Of a stretch of DNA of 64,000 nucleotides, positions 30,252-43,648 are shown piece by piece. Position numbers and translations under genes: made by a program. Origin of the DNA: Pinus tabuliformis (lineage: Eukaryota > Streptophyta > Pinopsida > Pinales > Pinaceae); assembly GCA_031772625.1 (NCBI GenBank), contig CM062820.1, forward strand, positions 88,699,988 through 88,763,987, read 5' to 3'. The notes below the pieces were generated by a model. It did no database searches. It worked only from the letters and a program-made list of their open reading frames with translations, and was not told where the DNA came from. How positions within the stretch are numbered: position 1 is the first letter of the stretch; every line of letters starts with the position of its first letter.

Positions 30252-30525
30252 TTAACAGCCTCCACGAGATCCATACCTACGACCACCTGAAAATGAGAGT
30301 GTTGAAACATTGGAGCCGTTATTAGTATGAGATGATAACTCGACAGATGGCAGAGGATGAAAATGAGAGTGTTGAAACATGGGAGCCGTTATTAGTATGA
30401 GATGATAACTCGACAGATGGGAGAGGAGTTTTTTTTTTGTAGATAAGGAATGGTTGGAGTAGAAGCGATGGATGGGGGAGCATTTATGTCTGCAAGAGCA
30501 TCATTAAGCTTCTCTAACTCAGTGC
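30252..30525 (-). pseudogene. Terminal coding exon of an unidentified host gene, frame broken
   Basis: On the reverse strand an acceptor-like TTTCTGACTCAG precedes a protein-like stretch beginning ELEKLNDALADINAPPSIAS, continuing LPSVELSSHTNNGS and ending SFSGGRRYGSRGGC followed by TAA (30254-30252). The frame is broken near an A-run (30431-30439 on the plus strand) and again by a 70-bp tandem duplication, which shifts the frame because 70 is not a multiple of three. Both repeat copies still translate to nearly the same peptide in their own frames, which argues that this was coding sequence. I do not recognise the gene. The Gly/Arg-rich C-terminus hints at a nucleic-acid or protein-binding tail, which is only a guess. 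Confidence 0.55.
30289..30428. repeat. Tandem duplication, 70-bp unit x2
   Basis: 30289-30358 and 30359-30428 differ at about three positions; both start GAAAATGAGAGTGTTGAAAC. Lies inside the antisense exon relic. Confidence 0.93.
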
Positions 30526-31045
<520 letters not shown>

Positions 31046-31308
31046 TGAATAATTTCTTAGAACTGAAACCCTCCTGAGAATATGTTGAAATAAGCTATGT
31101 TGTTGTCGTTCTTGTTTTGAATAATTTCTTGGAACTGAACCGCTCCTGATTATATCAAGTAACAATGAATATGTTATATACAATTGTTAATTACCAGTTC
31201 GGTGGGCCTTCATGGACGGTGATGCTGGGGAGGCGAGACTCGAGAACACCATCATCTCACTATTCAGAGCGCAGGGGCCATCCACAACGGAAATGGTTAC
31301 ACTTGCTG

Positions 31309-31890
31309 ATAATATTATTTTTTTCATACAATAATAGTAATGCATTAATTATCATAAATAAAATTGTAATTAGGAGAAAATATATATTTTTGGGGAGTGT
31401 TTTTAATATTTGGTAATCACAAAGATATGGTTGCAGTTAAATAATTGACCAGGTCTTGTTGATTGTTAAATATTCGGCCAATCAGTGATCTAGATAATAT
31501 TATTTTTTCATACCATAATAGTATAATGCATTAAGTATCATAAAATTGTAATATTTTATATATTTTTGGGGAGTGTTTCTAATATTTGGTAATCGGAAGT
31601 ATATGGGTGCTATTAAATAATTGACCACGTCTTGTTGATTGCTAAATATTTGGCTAATCAGCAATCGAGATAATGTTATTTTTTCATACTATAATAGTAT
31701 AATGCATTAATTATCATAAAATTATAATTAGGGTGTCGTTAAATAATTGACCCCACCCATATTGGGTTGATGCACCCATGCCCTAAATATTAAGGGAATC
31801 AGCAATCGAAGTTAAATAATTGACCATGTTAAGTAATTGACCGCGCTCATATCTAGTTGATTGCTAAATATTTGGCAAATTAGTACTCAA
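31309..31890 (+). repeat. Tandem repeats (about 180-bp unit) in peroxidase B intron 3
   Basis: Units start at 31309, 31494 and 31670, with a partial fourth near 31811-31890. Each begins ATAATATTATTTTTTCATAC or a close variant and carries TTTTTGGGGAGTGTTT and TAAATAATTGACCACGTCTT-like stretches. The first unit begins exactly at the mutated splice donor. Confidence 0.8.
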
Positions 31891-32014
31891 GATAAATGAT
31901 CAAGATAAAGATCCCTGTTGAGTTCAATAAGATATACTCCATAAGGTTAATTTAATTGATTAAGTTCAGTATTTCCTTGAAATGGAATTCCATGATTGTG
32001 GTTCCGAAAATAAA

Positions 32015-33926
32015 TGATGGGACCGGCCCTCGTCCTTCTGCCTGGATGCAATTATTTGATTAATTAAATTATTAATGAAATGATATTTGGGGATCTACGA
32101 CGGTGGTTTGATATTTTACTGATTACTTGGTATGGGTTCAGGCTGTGAAGGAGACACCTGTCTCTACCTCAGTTTCCGTCCTCCCGCCTTACGCTACGAT
32201 TGAAACCCTACTCTCCACTTACTCGGTCATTTTCTACTTTCATTCCATTGCTCTGAAGGGGTCTGTGCTCCAGTTTTCACTTGCAATTTTCGTAGGGTTT
32301 CTCTGTGGCACTCTTCTTGAGTTCCTCGGCCACAACTTTGCTCAATTGGCTGGGCTCTGCTAGTATGTTGTTGTTGTCAATGGATTTCTGTTCACTGGTC
32401 TGTCTAAGGGTTTCTGGGCTTGTCTCTCGGCGTTTTGCAAGTGACCTCCTCTATTCTGAAAACGCTACGGCACAGTTAATGGTTGCTTCCTCTTGAGTGT
32501 ATTTGGTATCACTGTTGTTGTTTTTTTTTTATTGTTGGTTCAATGGCTTCGTTGTTTAACTTGTCCACCGTCATTATGTATCCAGGTTATGGCCACGAGG
32601 TGATGCAGGTTTCGACCTCTACTCATGGCTAAACACGAGTTCTCGTTCGTTGATTCAGTTTCTACTTTGCATCTTTTGTCGGTACTAATAGTTTGTGCTC
32701 CTTGTGAGCAGGGGTTCCTTGTTGGTTCGCGGTCTGTTGAGACCTCTCCTCTTGTGATTTTTTGACTCCTCCTCTATTAAGTATGGGTGACAACCCTTAC
32801 TCTGTTTCTTTCATTCGGTTGGGGTTTTCATTCTTCCTGTTGTTAACTACTGTGTGTAGTGGTTGCAGGTGGATGGCGGGCGTGCAGCTATGGCTTCGGC
32901 TCCCCTTGCGACTTGTTAGAATGGGTAGGGTCTTTCCATGTATCTCGTTCTTGGCATCAGTTGATAGTTCTGAGTCTTGGTCTCAGGCTTCGGCCTCCCT
33001 GTCGGTCACTTAAGTCCACATTTTGGTCATTGTAGTAAATAGACAGGTCGCTTGGTTTGTTTTTAATTTGGGATTGTGAGAGTCAAATGCGTCTTTGGGT
33101 TTCGAACCCAAGTTCCTCTGGCTATTTTCTAATATGAATTTGTCCTAACATGGGATTGTAAATGAATTTAAAGACTTTTGTATTATTGCTTCAAACAATA
33201 TTTGCAAGGAAAAATATTGCGTGTTAATTTATGTGGTACTTGGTCGTAGATGTTTCTTCTTGTTGGAAACTTGGTGTGCTTATTATGAAACCCTCTATCA
33301 GTTTTCTTTATTACATGCTCGATACTCTTCAGGAACTGTAGGTAATTGTTGTGAACGTTCGTTATTTCTTGACGGTTGTTCTCTCCTTGTGACTGTAGCA
33401 ACACTTCCACCGACTGTTGGTCTCGTTGTCTCTAATATTCTGGATGTCTGTTAGAAAAATTGATCTGCCAGTTCTGGCCTTTGTTTGAAAATACACTCAA
33501 TTCACCTTAAGAACAGAAAAGAATTATAATATTGTTACAAAATGAACTCAGATGATTTCAAAAGTCTCTTGTATGTTTGTATTATTCTTCTACTATGATG
33601 CAAATCAACCTTTACAATGTTTCTTTTTTCTTTTGTCTTATTTGTCGACAGTTTTTAAAACTGTCAACAGTTACATGTAGTTACCATGAGCAACTGTTAA
33701 TTTCTGTTTGTCTAAATTCTAGAATTAATTTAAAAACAAAGTTTTTCTTTTTTTTTTCCTTTAAAGAAAAAACATCTTAACAAAAATAAAATAGAACTTG
33801 CTATCATGTCCCAACTGCTAATAACTAGGAAAATAAAAATAACTCAAGTATAGTGACGTGTGAACCTGTGAACTTGTGAGACAAACACTTCCTCTTGTTC
33901 ACCCCTAGTTGGATGCTCCTACATCA
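32015..33926 (-). repeat. 3' LTR of element 3
   Basis: Left copy on the plus strand, starting TGATGGGACCGG and ending CTACATCA. The sequence inside the element next to it shows no polypurine tract, as in element 1. Confidence 0.92.
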
Positions 33927-33929
33927 GGC

Positions 33930-36900
33930 TCACGGGGTAACAAAAAGTCATGGCTCTGGTCCATGAGCTCCTCGATAGAATACCCTGCACGTTGTATCTG
34001 CCCCGCATCAAGCCACGAACTATCCTCTATAGGGTGGTTCTTCCACTTGATGAGGTACTATAGGTACTCCTTTTTCCGTGTTCGCCTGGCCACTTGTGTG
34101 TTGAGGATTCCCTCGATTTCGAGTGGCTGAGCTGAAGACATTTGTCTCATCCACGAACTACTCTTTTCTTGGGTGTCCCGCTTCGGCTATGCCAAACCGT
34201 CCTCTTCTAGATTGGCAGTATATGGAAATAAATCTGCCACATTGAAAATGGGTGATATTCCTATACTTGGAGGCAATTGCAATTCGTAGGCATTTGCAGA
34301 AAACTTATGCAGAATTTTACAAGGTCCAATTTTTTTGAATTTCAACTTATTGTATTCACCCCTAGGAAATTGTTCCTTGTGCAAATGTGCTAGGACCTAA
34401 TCCCCCACATTAAATTGTATCTCACGTCGTTTCAAATCAGCTTTTTGTTTGTACCTCTGACTGTTGTCTTGTAATTTCATTTTCACCTGCTCATGTAGGT
34501 CATTAATTGCTCTTGCAAAGTCTTCCCCATTAGCACTCCTCTTCTTTAGCTGTCCCAAATCCCTCAGCTCACGCACTCTTCAGGGATGCATTTTGTACCC
34601 AATTTGAAAAGGACTACTTCTCGTGCTTCGGTTTGGTGAATCGTTGTAAGCGAATTATACTTGAGCAAGTACATGATCCCACATTCGCGAATTTTCTCCC
34701 ACTAGACTTCGTAGCAGGTTTCCTAAACTTCTGTTCATCACCTTAGTTTTCCCATCTGTCTGTGGGTGATAAGCGGAGCTAAAGTTAAACTATGTGTCTA
34801 GCTTCTTCCACAAGGTGTGCCAGAAATGTCCTGTGAATTGCACATCCCTGTCAGAAATAATGGACTTAGGTAAGCCATGTAACCTGACAATCTCTGTGAA
34901 AAACAAGTGTGCTATGTGAGTGGCATCACTGGTTTTCCTACAAGGAATGAAATGTGCGATTTTGGAGAACCGGTCCACCACCACCATAACGGAATCATAA
35001 CCTCATTGTGTTCTTCGTAGACCCAAGACAAAGTCCAAAATAACTGAGTCCCATGGTCTACTTGGAATAGGCAGTGGTGTGTAGAGTCTCGTATTCTAAT
35101 TGTGTCCTTTCACCAACTAACACACATTACACCTGGTTACAAATCGCTGCACATCTCTTCGCATCTTTGGCCAGTAATAAAAATTACTAAGCTGATCAAA
35201 GGTCTTGTCAATGCTGAAATGTCTAGCTAGACCTCCGATATGCTTCTCCCAGATGATGTTCTCCCTCATCGAACAGTCAGGAATACCTAGTTGTCCTCCC
35301 TTAAATAGCAGCTTCTCCTGTAGGTTATAGTCCAAGCATGGACTATTATTCCTCAACAAAGGGTTTTAGCAGGCTTCATAAGCCTCCTTAAAATCTGCAT
35401 ATGTCTAATACAAGTCTTTCAGGTGTTCAAAACCTAGTACTTGTATCGTGCTCTTCTGCAAGAGAAAAATCCTCCTCCTCAATGCATCTGCTACATTGTT
35501 GGTCTGTCCGCTAATATGTTTCAACACGAACCTGTAACTCTACAAGTATTCAACCTGTTTTGCATGCTTGTGGTTCAACTTGTGCTGATGCATAACATAC
35601 TGCAATGCAGAATTATCAGAAAATAAAACAAACTCATTACCCACCAAGTAGTGTCTCCAATGCTTCAATGCTTGGACGACAACATAGAACTCCTTGTCAT
35701 AAGATGAGTATTTCTGTCTACTTTCATTCAGTTTTTCACTGAAGTAAGCTACTGGTTTGTCTTCCTGACTGAGCATAGCCCCAATGGATGTACCACTGGC
35801 ATCACAAGGAACTTGAAAAAGTCTGTTGAAGTCAGGTAGCCTCAAAATTGGGCTCTCAGTGATCTTTTCCTTCAATATCTGGAAGCTCTTTTCTGCAGCT
35901 TCATTCCACTGAAAAGGTTGACTCGCCTTCTTGATTGTATCCAACATAGGTGTGCAGATTCCACTAAAATCCCTTATAAACTTGCGGTAGAAACTTTCTA
36001 ACCCATGAAAACTTCGAACTTCAAACTTCAAACAAACTCTTAGGGGATGGCCAGCTGAGTATAGTTGCAACTTTTTCAGGGTCCATTTTCAACTCATTTT
36101 CTGCAATCACAAAACCCAAATAGACTAACTCCTTCTGAAATAAAGTACATTTCTTCATATTTATCAGCAACTTGTTTTGCTGCAACTTCTCTAGAACATA
36201 TCGAACATGTCGAAAATTTTCCTCCCTAGTTTTGTTGAAATTCAGTATATCATCAAGATACACAATCACAAGTTTCCCAATGAAGTCCTTCAACATCTCA
36301 TTCATCAGGCACATAAAATTACTAGGTGCGTTACTCAATCCAAATAGCATCACTAACCATTCATATAGCCCTTCATTAGTTTTGAAAGTTGTTTTCCATT
36401 CGTCCCCCTCCCGGATTCTAAAATGGTGGTATCCACTCTTTAAATATATCTTTGTAAAATATGTTGCCCCGCTCAAACAATCCATCATATCATCCATTCG
36501 TGGTAATGGAAACCTATACCTGATCATAATCTTGTTTATTGCTCGTGAATCCATGCACATCTACCATTAGCCTCCTTTATTGGGAGTAAGAACTATTGGA
36601 ACTGCAGATGGGCTCAAGCTCTCTCAATTCAGTCCCTTATCCAGCAACTCCTGTACTTGTTTTCTAATCTCCTCATTGTCTTTGGGGCTCATCTGGTAAG
36701 CAGCCTTGTTCGGTAAATTAGCTCCAGGGATGAAGTCTATGTGATGACTGATACTCCGCTTTGGTGGAAATTTATCTGATAGACTGTCCACCACAATGTC
36801 ACTGAATTCCTGCAACATTTCCTGGATTTCTTCAGGTAAATCAGAAATTTCAGTGTGCAACAAAATTTTTCTTGGTCTTCTTACAACAACGTATTTCACT

Positions 36901-38502
36901 TCGTCATCTTCAATCTGTTTTAAAAATTGTTTTCGACCCACCAATAATACTTTTGTTCCACTAGTTTCAGCTATTTCCTCCTCCTTGATGGGCACTAGCA
37001 TATGTTTAATCCCATCCTTAAAAAACTTGTAGCAGTTTGTCTTTCCGTCATGAACTTTCTGTTCATACTGCCATGGTCTACCTAGTAGAATATGACGCAC
37101 GTCCATGGGCATGACATCACAAATAACTTTGTCCCTATATTTGCCAATATGTAATTCCACCTCACATTGCTCATCAACTAGCAGTTGGTGACCCTTCTGT
37201 AACCACGACAGCTTATAGGGAGTTGGGTGCTTCAATCATTTTAAAACCAATTTCTCCAACATCTCTGTTGCAACTAGATTATCATTGCATCCACTGTCCA
37301 TATTTAGTTTACAGCATTTGCCATGTGACTTGCACACAGTCCAGAATAATGCCTTCCTTTGGGTTTGTTCAGCTGTTTCTTTTGCGAGTTTCAGTAGTAC
37401 CTTATTCAAGATTAAGGCCTCTCCTATCTCCGATACATTTTCTACCTCCTCAGGCGGTGCCTCTGCTTCTTTTGTCTGAGCAACGTATGCCCCTCTTTGA
37501 CCATCCTGTTCTCCTTCAAGACACTCAAAGGATCTGTACCCCCACTTGTGGCACTTGTAGCACTGATAGGCAGCTCCTTTGCCTCTACCATTTCCCCTTC
37601 CTCTCGGGCATGGCCTTCCTCCCCTAGTGTTGCCTTCCTTTTCTGTTGTCCCTGAGATCTTGGAACTGCTACCCTCTTCACTATTGTTGGCAGTTCTTCC
37701 TTTTCCAAAGGATTGTTCTCTCCCTCTGCCAGTTCCGCGTCCCATCCTAGCATTCTTCTTCCTTGTGATTTTTTCCTCTACCTTTAAGGCACTTTGATAC
37801 GTTTCCTCTATGGTTTTTGGAGAAAGAATACTTATCTCGTCCAATATATCCAACCATAGACCATTCACAAATCTTGCTGTCTTTTCTGGGGTGTCTTCAG
37901 TATAACCAGCTCTCAAATTCACCTGATAGAATTCTTCAGTATATTCTTTCACCGTCATTCCTCTCCGCTTCAAATTTTTTACCTGTCGATGCAGAGAAAT
38001 CTAATAATCTTTGGGCAAAAACCTGCCCCTCATCTTGGCGACCATTCTAGTCCACTTTTTAATTGGTAACTTATTCAATCTTCTCCTCTATACGTGGACA
38101 GTGTCCCACCATAAGGCCGCGTGTCCTTTTAGCTTGGTAGCAGAGAATTTAACTCTCCTATCTTCGTTGACCTCCTCACATTCAAAATACATGTCTAACT
38201 CACTAATCTAGACCAATAGCACTTCTATGGACAAACTGCCATCATGGTATGGAATTTCAGGTTTTGGCTTTGCTGCTAGCCAACAAAACTGACCTTAACA
38301 ATTTCATCTCAAGTCCTTCTTCATCTAATCCATTTGTTTTAACTACAGCCTCTTCCTCACTATCATCTCCTATTTCTAGATCCCTTCTCCTTCCTGCTTC
38401 TACTACCACGAAACGGTCATTCAGGATCCTAATCTCTTCCCTCAATCCCTCATCTACTACTCTTCGAATAGCTTTGCCATGACCTCTTCTCCCGGCTTCC
38501 AT
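33930..38502 (-). pseudogene. Decayed gag-pol of element 3
   Basis: Read on the reverse strand the fragments keep the order of element 1. The gag start MEAGRRGHGK is at 38502. The gag end with CCHC knuckle CYKCHKWGYRSFEC and protease MDSGCNDNLVATEM is in 37973-37236. The protease-RT linker follows at 37235-36624. Reverse transcriptase with YLDDILNFN is in 36560-36021, RNase H in 36070-35540, the integrase zinc region in 35359-35117, an integrase core fragment in 34987-34790 and the integrase tail in 34384-34187. A chromodomain with one in-frame stop (EYL stop YLIKWKNHPIEDSSWLD) lies near 34140-33950. Many stops and frameshifts separate these pieces, so no enzyme can be made. It is clearly the same family as element 1. 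Confidence 0.93.
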
Positions 38503-38547
38503 TCTATAAGAAAATCAGTTAACTAAACTTGTTCTGATACCAAAATT

Positions 38548-40460
38548 TAATGGGACTGACCCTCGTCCTTCTATCCAGATGCAAAGATTTGATTAATTAA
38601 ATTATTAATGAAATGATTTTTGGGGATCTCCAGTGGTGGTTTGATATTTTACTTTGTTTAATTACTTGGTACGGGTTCAGGTTGTGAGGGAGACACCTGT
38701 CTCTACCTCGGTTTCCGTCCTCCCACCTTACGCTACACTTGAAACCCTAACTCTCCACTTACCCAGTCATTTTCGACTTTCATTCCATTGCTCTGAGGGA
38801 GTCTGCTCTCTAGTTTTCACTTGCAATTTTCGTAGGGTTTCTCTGTGATGCTCTGCTTGAGTTCCTCAGCCACGGCTCTGCTAAGTTGACTGGACTCTGC
38901 TAGTATGTTGTTGCTGTCAATGGATTTTTGTTCGTTGGTCTATCTCAGGGTTTCTAGGCTTGTCTCTTGGCATTTTGCAAGTGACCTCCTCTGTTCTGAA
39001 AATGCTACGGCGCAGTTAATGGTTGCTTCCTATTGAGTGTATTTGGTATCACTGTTGTTGTTTCTTTTTTATTGTTGGTTCAATGTCTTCGTTGTTTAAC
39101 TTGTCCACCGGTCACTGTGTATCCAAGTTGCGGCCACGAGGTGACCCAGTGTTCGACCTTTGCTCGTGGCTAAACACAGGTAAGTTATCGTTCGTTGATT
39201 CAGTTTCTACTTTGCATCTTCTGTCGGTACTAATAGTTTGTGCTCCTTGTGAGCAGGGTTTCCTTGTCGATTTGTGGCCTGTTGAGACCTCTCCTCCTAC
39301 GATTTTTCGACTCCTCCTCTGGTAAGTAAGGGTGACAAACCTTACTTTGTTTCTTTCATTCGGTTGGGGTTTTCATTCTTCCCGCTGTTAACTAATGTGT
39401 GAGGTGATTGCAAGTGGATGGCGGGCATGAACCTATGGCTTTGGCTCCTCTTGCGACTTGTTAGTCCGGGTAAGGTCTTTCCATGTATCTCGTGCTTGGC
39501 TTCAGTCGATAATTCTGAGTCTTGGTCTCAGGCTTCGGCCTCCCTGTCGGTCACTTAAGTCCACATTTTGGTCGTTGTAGTAAATAGACAAGTCGCTTGG
39601 TTTGTTTTTAATTTGGGATTGTGAGAGTCAAATGCGTCTTCAGGGTTTCGAACCTAGGTTCCTCTGGTTATTTTGTAATATGAATTTGTCCTAACTTGGG
39701 ACTATAAATGAATTTAAAGACTTCTGTAGTTTTGCTTCAAACAATATTTGCAAGGAAAAATAATGTGTGTTAATTTATGTGGTACCTGGTCATAGATGTT
39801 TTCTTCTTGCTGGAAATTTGGTTGTGCTTATTATGAAACCCTTTGTCAGTTTTCTTTATTACACACTCGATACTCTTCAAGAACTGTAGGTAGTTGTTGT
39901 GAACTTTCGTTATTTCTTGACAGTTGTTCTCTCCGTGTGACTGTAGCAACACTTCCACCGGCTCTTTGTCTCTAATATTCTGGATGTCTATTAGAAAAAT
40001 TAATCTGCCAGTTCTGGCCTCTATTTGAAAATACACTCAATTCATCTTAAGAACAGAAAATAAATATAATCTTGTTACAAAATGGACTCAGATGATTTCG
40101 AAAATCTCTTGTATGTTTCTATTATTCTTCTGCTATGATGGAAATCAACCTTTACAATGTTTCTCTTTTTTTTTTTATATATTATTTGTCGAACAGTTTT
40201 TAAAACTGTCAAGTGTTACATGTAGTTACCATGAGCAAATGTTAATTTCCGTGTGTCTAAATTCTAGAATTAATTTAAAAACAGAGTTTTGTTTTTTTTT
40301 TTCCTTTAAAAAAAAAAATCATCTTAACAAAAATAAAACAGAACTTGCTATCATGTCCCAAGTAACTAAGAAAATAAAAAAAAATCAGGTACAATGAACC
40401 TGCTAACTTGTGAGACAAACACTCCCTCCTGTTCACCACTAGTTGGATGCTCCTGCATCA
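38548..40460 (-). repeat. 5' LTR of element 3
   Basis: Right copy on the plus strand, starting TAATGGGACTGA (TG changed to TA) and ending CCTGCATCA, followed by the TSD ATAAA. Confidence 0.92.
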
Positions 40461-40909
40461 ATAAACCACCTAGTAAAAAAATTGCCATCAATATGATATG
40501 ATAGATTCAATCGGCAGGTGCTCATACTATCTGGCAAGCTCGGTGCGTGAGTTTCAGAGGGCATATTTACAACGACACCAATATAGACACTACGTACTCT
40601 ATTTCATTACGTTCAAAGTGTCCTCCTACCAACGGCTCTGGAGACAGCAAGCTGTCGCCACTGGATTATGTGACTCCCACCACCTTTGACAATAACTACT
40701 ACAACAATTTGAAAATCAAGAAAGGGCTTCTCCACTCCGATCAGGAAATCTTCAACGGAGGCTCCACTGATTCAGAGGTGACTTTGTACAGCACCAACGT
40801 CGACAATTTTTTCTCCGACTTTGCTGCCGCCATAGTAAAGATGGGGAATATCAAACCTCTGACGGGCAGCAGCGGAGAGATCCGAAAGAATTGCAGGAAG
40901 CCTAACTAG

Positions 40910-41062
40910 CCAACCTGTGAACCGGCCGTTGTCTGCCGAATAGTTTAGTGTGTTTAGTTATCCGACCAGCACGGTGTCCTTAATCTGAAAGTGGAAGTCT
41001 TCGATTTTTAATTTGCCTAAACTCTTTAATTTGTAATCGCAAGTATTCAATGGCGTAGGTTG
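40910..41062 (+). other. Probable 3' UTR of peroxidase relic B
   Basis: Directly follows the exon 4 stop and is less AT-rich than what comes after. No clear polyadenylation signal was picked out. Confidence 0.4.
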
Positions 41063-41259
41063 AAAAATATATGTTTTATTCTGAGTTTTACAAAGTGGAA
41101 TCTGCCCCAAATTTTATTTGGAAGGGCTTTCATAACTTTACTTGCTTGAAACGAGTTGTCAAAAAATATATGTTTTATTTTGAGTTTTACAAAGTGGAAT
41201 CTGCGCCAAATTTTATTTGAAGGGCTTTCATAATTTTACTTGCTTGAAACGAGTTAAAT
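41063..41259. repeat. Tandem duplication, about 99-bp unit x2
   Basis: 41063-41161 and 41162-41259 share GAGTTTTACAAAGTGGAATC and TTTACTTGCTTGAAACGAGT with a few differences. Confidence 0.88.
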
Positions 41260-41429
41260 TGCATTTTAGTTTTATGTGGGAAGTGATGGTGAGTTTTGAT
41301 GTAAGTACACATTTTGAGTCAAAGTGTGGCCTCTGAATTATAAATAAAAGAGTTTAAAAGTAAATTTTTGTTGACTCATAAGCAAAAAATGGATCTCAAT
41401 ATTAACATCTAAATCCAAATCCAAAAATT

Positions 41430-41822
41430 TTGACACCCTTTAACTTAAAGTCCATTCATCATTAATGCGCCCATTAGTTTATTTCGTTTTCTTATATTGT
41501 TCCTTGCATTATTTGACTCTAATATTGTTCCTTCATTATTTGACTCTAATCCCTCGTATAAATATTTTTAGGATATTAATTAATTTCAATATACTATGAA
41601 TACATTAACTATTCTTTTGACACCCTTCAACTTTAATTCCATTCATCATTAATTCTCTCGTATAAATATTTTTAAGATATTAGTTAATTTCAATATACTA
41701 TGAATACATTAATTCTCCCATTGGCCTATTTAGCTTTCTTATATTGTTCCTTGCATTATTTGACTCTAATCCCTCTTATAAATATTTTTAAGATATTAAT
41801 TAATTTCAGTATACTATGAATA
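41430..41822. repeat. Compound tandem repeats, three related units
   Basis: Three copies of TATAAATATTTTTA-GATATTA followed by ATACTATGAATACA end near 41610, 41710 and 41822. Between them TTGACACCCTT and TTGTTCCTTGCATTATTTGA recur. Spacing differs, so deletions followed the duplications. Confidence 0.75.
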
Positions 41823-43085
41823 CAATAATTATAATTATTTTGAAATATAAAAAATACAGTAATTATTTTATATTATAACAGCAAATAAATTATTAATTTT
41901 AATAATATAAATATACATATCAATTAATCTTTGTAAAAACTTTTTTATTTCATATCAGTATTAATTTTATTAATAACGTAATCACTCAAATTATAAAATA
42001 TGCATATATTTTTTTTAATAATTTTGTTGTCGGTCATTTTTCTCAAAAACCTAAAAACATTTCCCTATTTATCAAAAACTAAAGGTGATTAGTTTTCCAT
42101 ATATTTGTATATTTTGGTAATAAACCTAAGTAGTGGATTTGAAATGTCAATCTCCAAATCAATATGAATAGGTCCGAAAAAGCAATTACAACTAAGTAAC
42201 AATCCCATAAATCTTAAATATGGAATTTTCAAAAATGTGAATACTCCAGCCAAACCAACTATTTAATTAATCATCAAGCTCACTAAAAAAATTCAAAGTG
42301 GAGCCCCAAGAAAAAGAACAAAGGATGTCATTTATGCCTAAGTTAGATTTGACATCCGATGGGGATTCTTCAATGGCGTGAGTTAAGGCCATCGTCTAGT
42401 CTACAAGATTGGAATCATTTGATTTGTGAATCAAAATAATTATCTTAGCATTAAGGATGCTCCGGGAAAAGGATCAAATGATGCTTAAATCTTCTCTTAG
42501 TTTCCATTGAGAAAGGTGTAAATAACTATAGATGTTGAAAGACTTGAAGTTGGTTAGCAATTGGGTCTCGAAGAAGGTCATTGTGGAAAATGTGTGCTTA
42601 GGCTGTCTATTGCAAGACTTATGGGTTTCAATGAAATATTTTGAATGGATTAATTTAGACATGTCTACATAGTGCTCAATATGAAATACATTGTGTTGTC
42701 AAAGGAAGCTTTGAAGCTTTGGCTCTACCTCTAGAGTCATTCAATATCTAAGAGTTCTTGGATGGCTCAAAGACATAATATATGGAAATCCATTTCTAGT
42801 CTTTTTTTCCTAATGAGATTCTTTTTTGTAGTTGGTCTTTATTTGTTGTAAAGGAGTATATGGATTTTATAAAGTGAAAGCATGATCCTAACGCCATGGT
42901 AAGAAAATAAGTTTTGTTTCAAAACATTTTGTAAATGATCCACAATCGATAGAAGCCTGAATTGCTAAGGGATAAAATGATGTACTAAAGTAGTCAATAA
43001 TCTATTTAGTAGACTCTCGAAGAGGTTTAACACCATATCAATTCGAGCAAGGACTACAATGAATGTAAATATTTATTCCTTAGCA
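41823..43085. other. Unassigned AT-rich DNA
   Basis: No domain or repeat recognised. The short open frames here have no protein character. Confidence 0.4.
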
Positions 43086-43104
43086 TATATCTATATATAT
43101 ATAC

Positions 43105-43149
<45 letters not shown>

Positions 43150-43184
43150 ATTATAAAATTTTATCATTTCAAGTTTGTTATTGA

Positions 43185-43221
<37 letters not shown>

Positions 43222-43254
43222 ATTATAAAATTTTATCATTTCAAGTTTGTTATT
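43086..43254. repeat. (AT)n microsatellite, duplicated with flank
   Basis: (AT)n tracts at 43086-43145 and about 43187-43216 are each followed by the same 38-bp flank (TTTGTTATTATAAAATTTTA...), so tract plus flank was duplicated in tandem. Confidence 0.9.
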
Positions 43255-43287
43255 CAGTCAATAAATTAGAGAGTTGTATAAAAGTAG

Positions 43288-43384
43288 AAAACTAACCATT
43301 AGTAATACATTGCATGCCATCTTATTTTTTAAGATTAAACTAACCAATAGTAATACATTGCATGCCATGTTATTTTTTAGATTA
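43288..43384. repeat. Tandem duplication, 49-bp unit x2
   Basis: 43288-43336 and 43337-43384 share AAACTAACC and AGTAATACATTGCATGCCAT. Confidence 0.88.
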
Positions 43385-43648
43385 ATATATCTAACATTTA
43401 ATTGTGTTATTTTTTAAAAGAGTGTTTTGTTACAACGCAAATGGTACTAAACCTACGTCTTTTTATGTCCTAGTCAAAGAAGAGATGTTCCACTTTCAAA
43501 TTCTCTTCAAGGACTCTATAGAAACTATAGATGCCATTCTAAAAGTAGCTAACTGTTTTCTATTAATCTGGAGGGAAATTTTCATCTCATAGATGAAATC
43601 ACAAAGGAATAACTTCTTGGTGTCCTTACATAGCTTACAAGAGGATAG

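Larger units (their letters stand above)
32015..40460 (-). mobile_element. Ty3/gypsy chromovirus, element 3 (old relative of element 1)
   Basis: Direct repeats 32015-33926 (1912 bp) and 38548-40460 (1913 bp) bound the element. The flanking 5 bp are ATAAA on both sides (32010-32014 and 40461-40465). The proteins and the LTR ends (TGATG...GGAGCATC on the reverse strand) match element 1, but LTR bodies and coding region are far more diverged and the frames are broken. On the reverse strand a primer-binding site TGGTATCAGAACAAG lies next to the 38548 LTR end. It sits in intron 3 of peroxidase relic B. Confidence 0.95.

Noticed and set aside
33085-33115. GGGTTTCGAACCCAAG as a tRNA T-arm
   Set aside because: It is part of the element 3 LTR, present in both copies (also near 39640), with no other tRNA parts.
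43054-43239. 61-codon reverse frame rich in IY repeats
   Set aside because: Pure translation of the (AT)n microsatellite.
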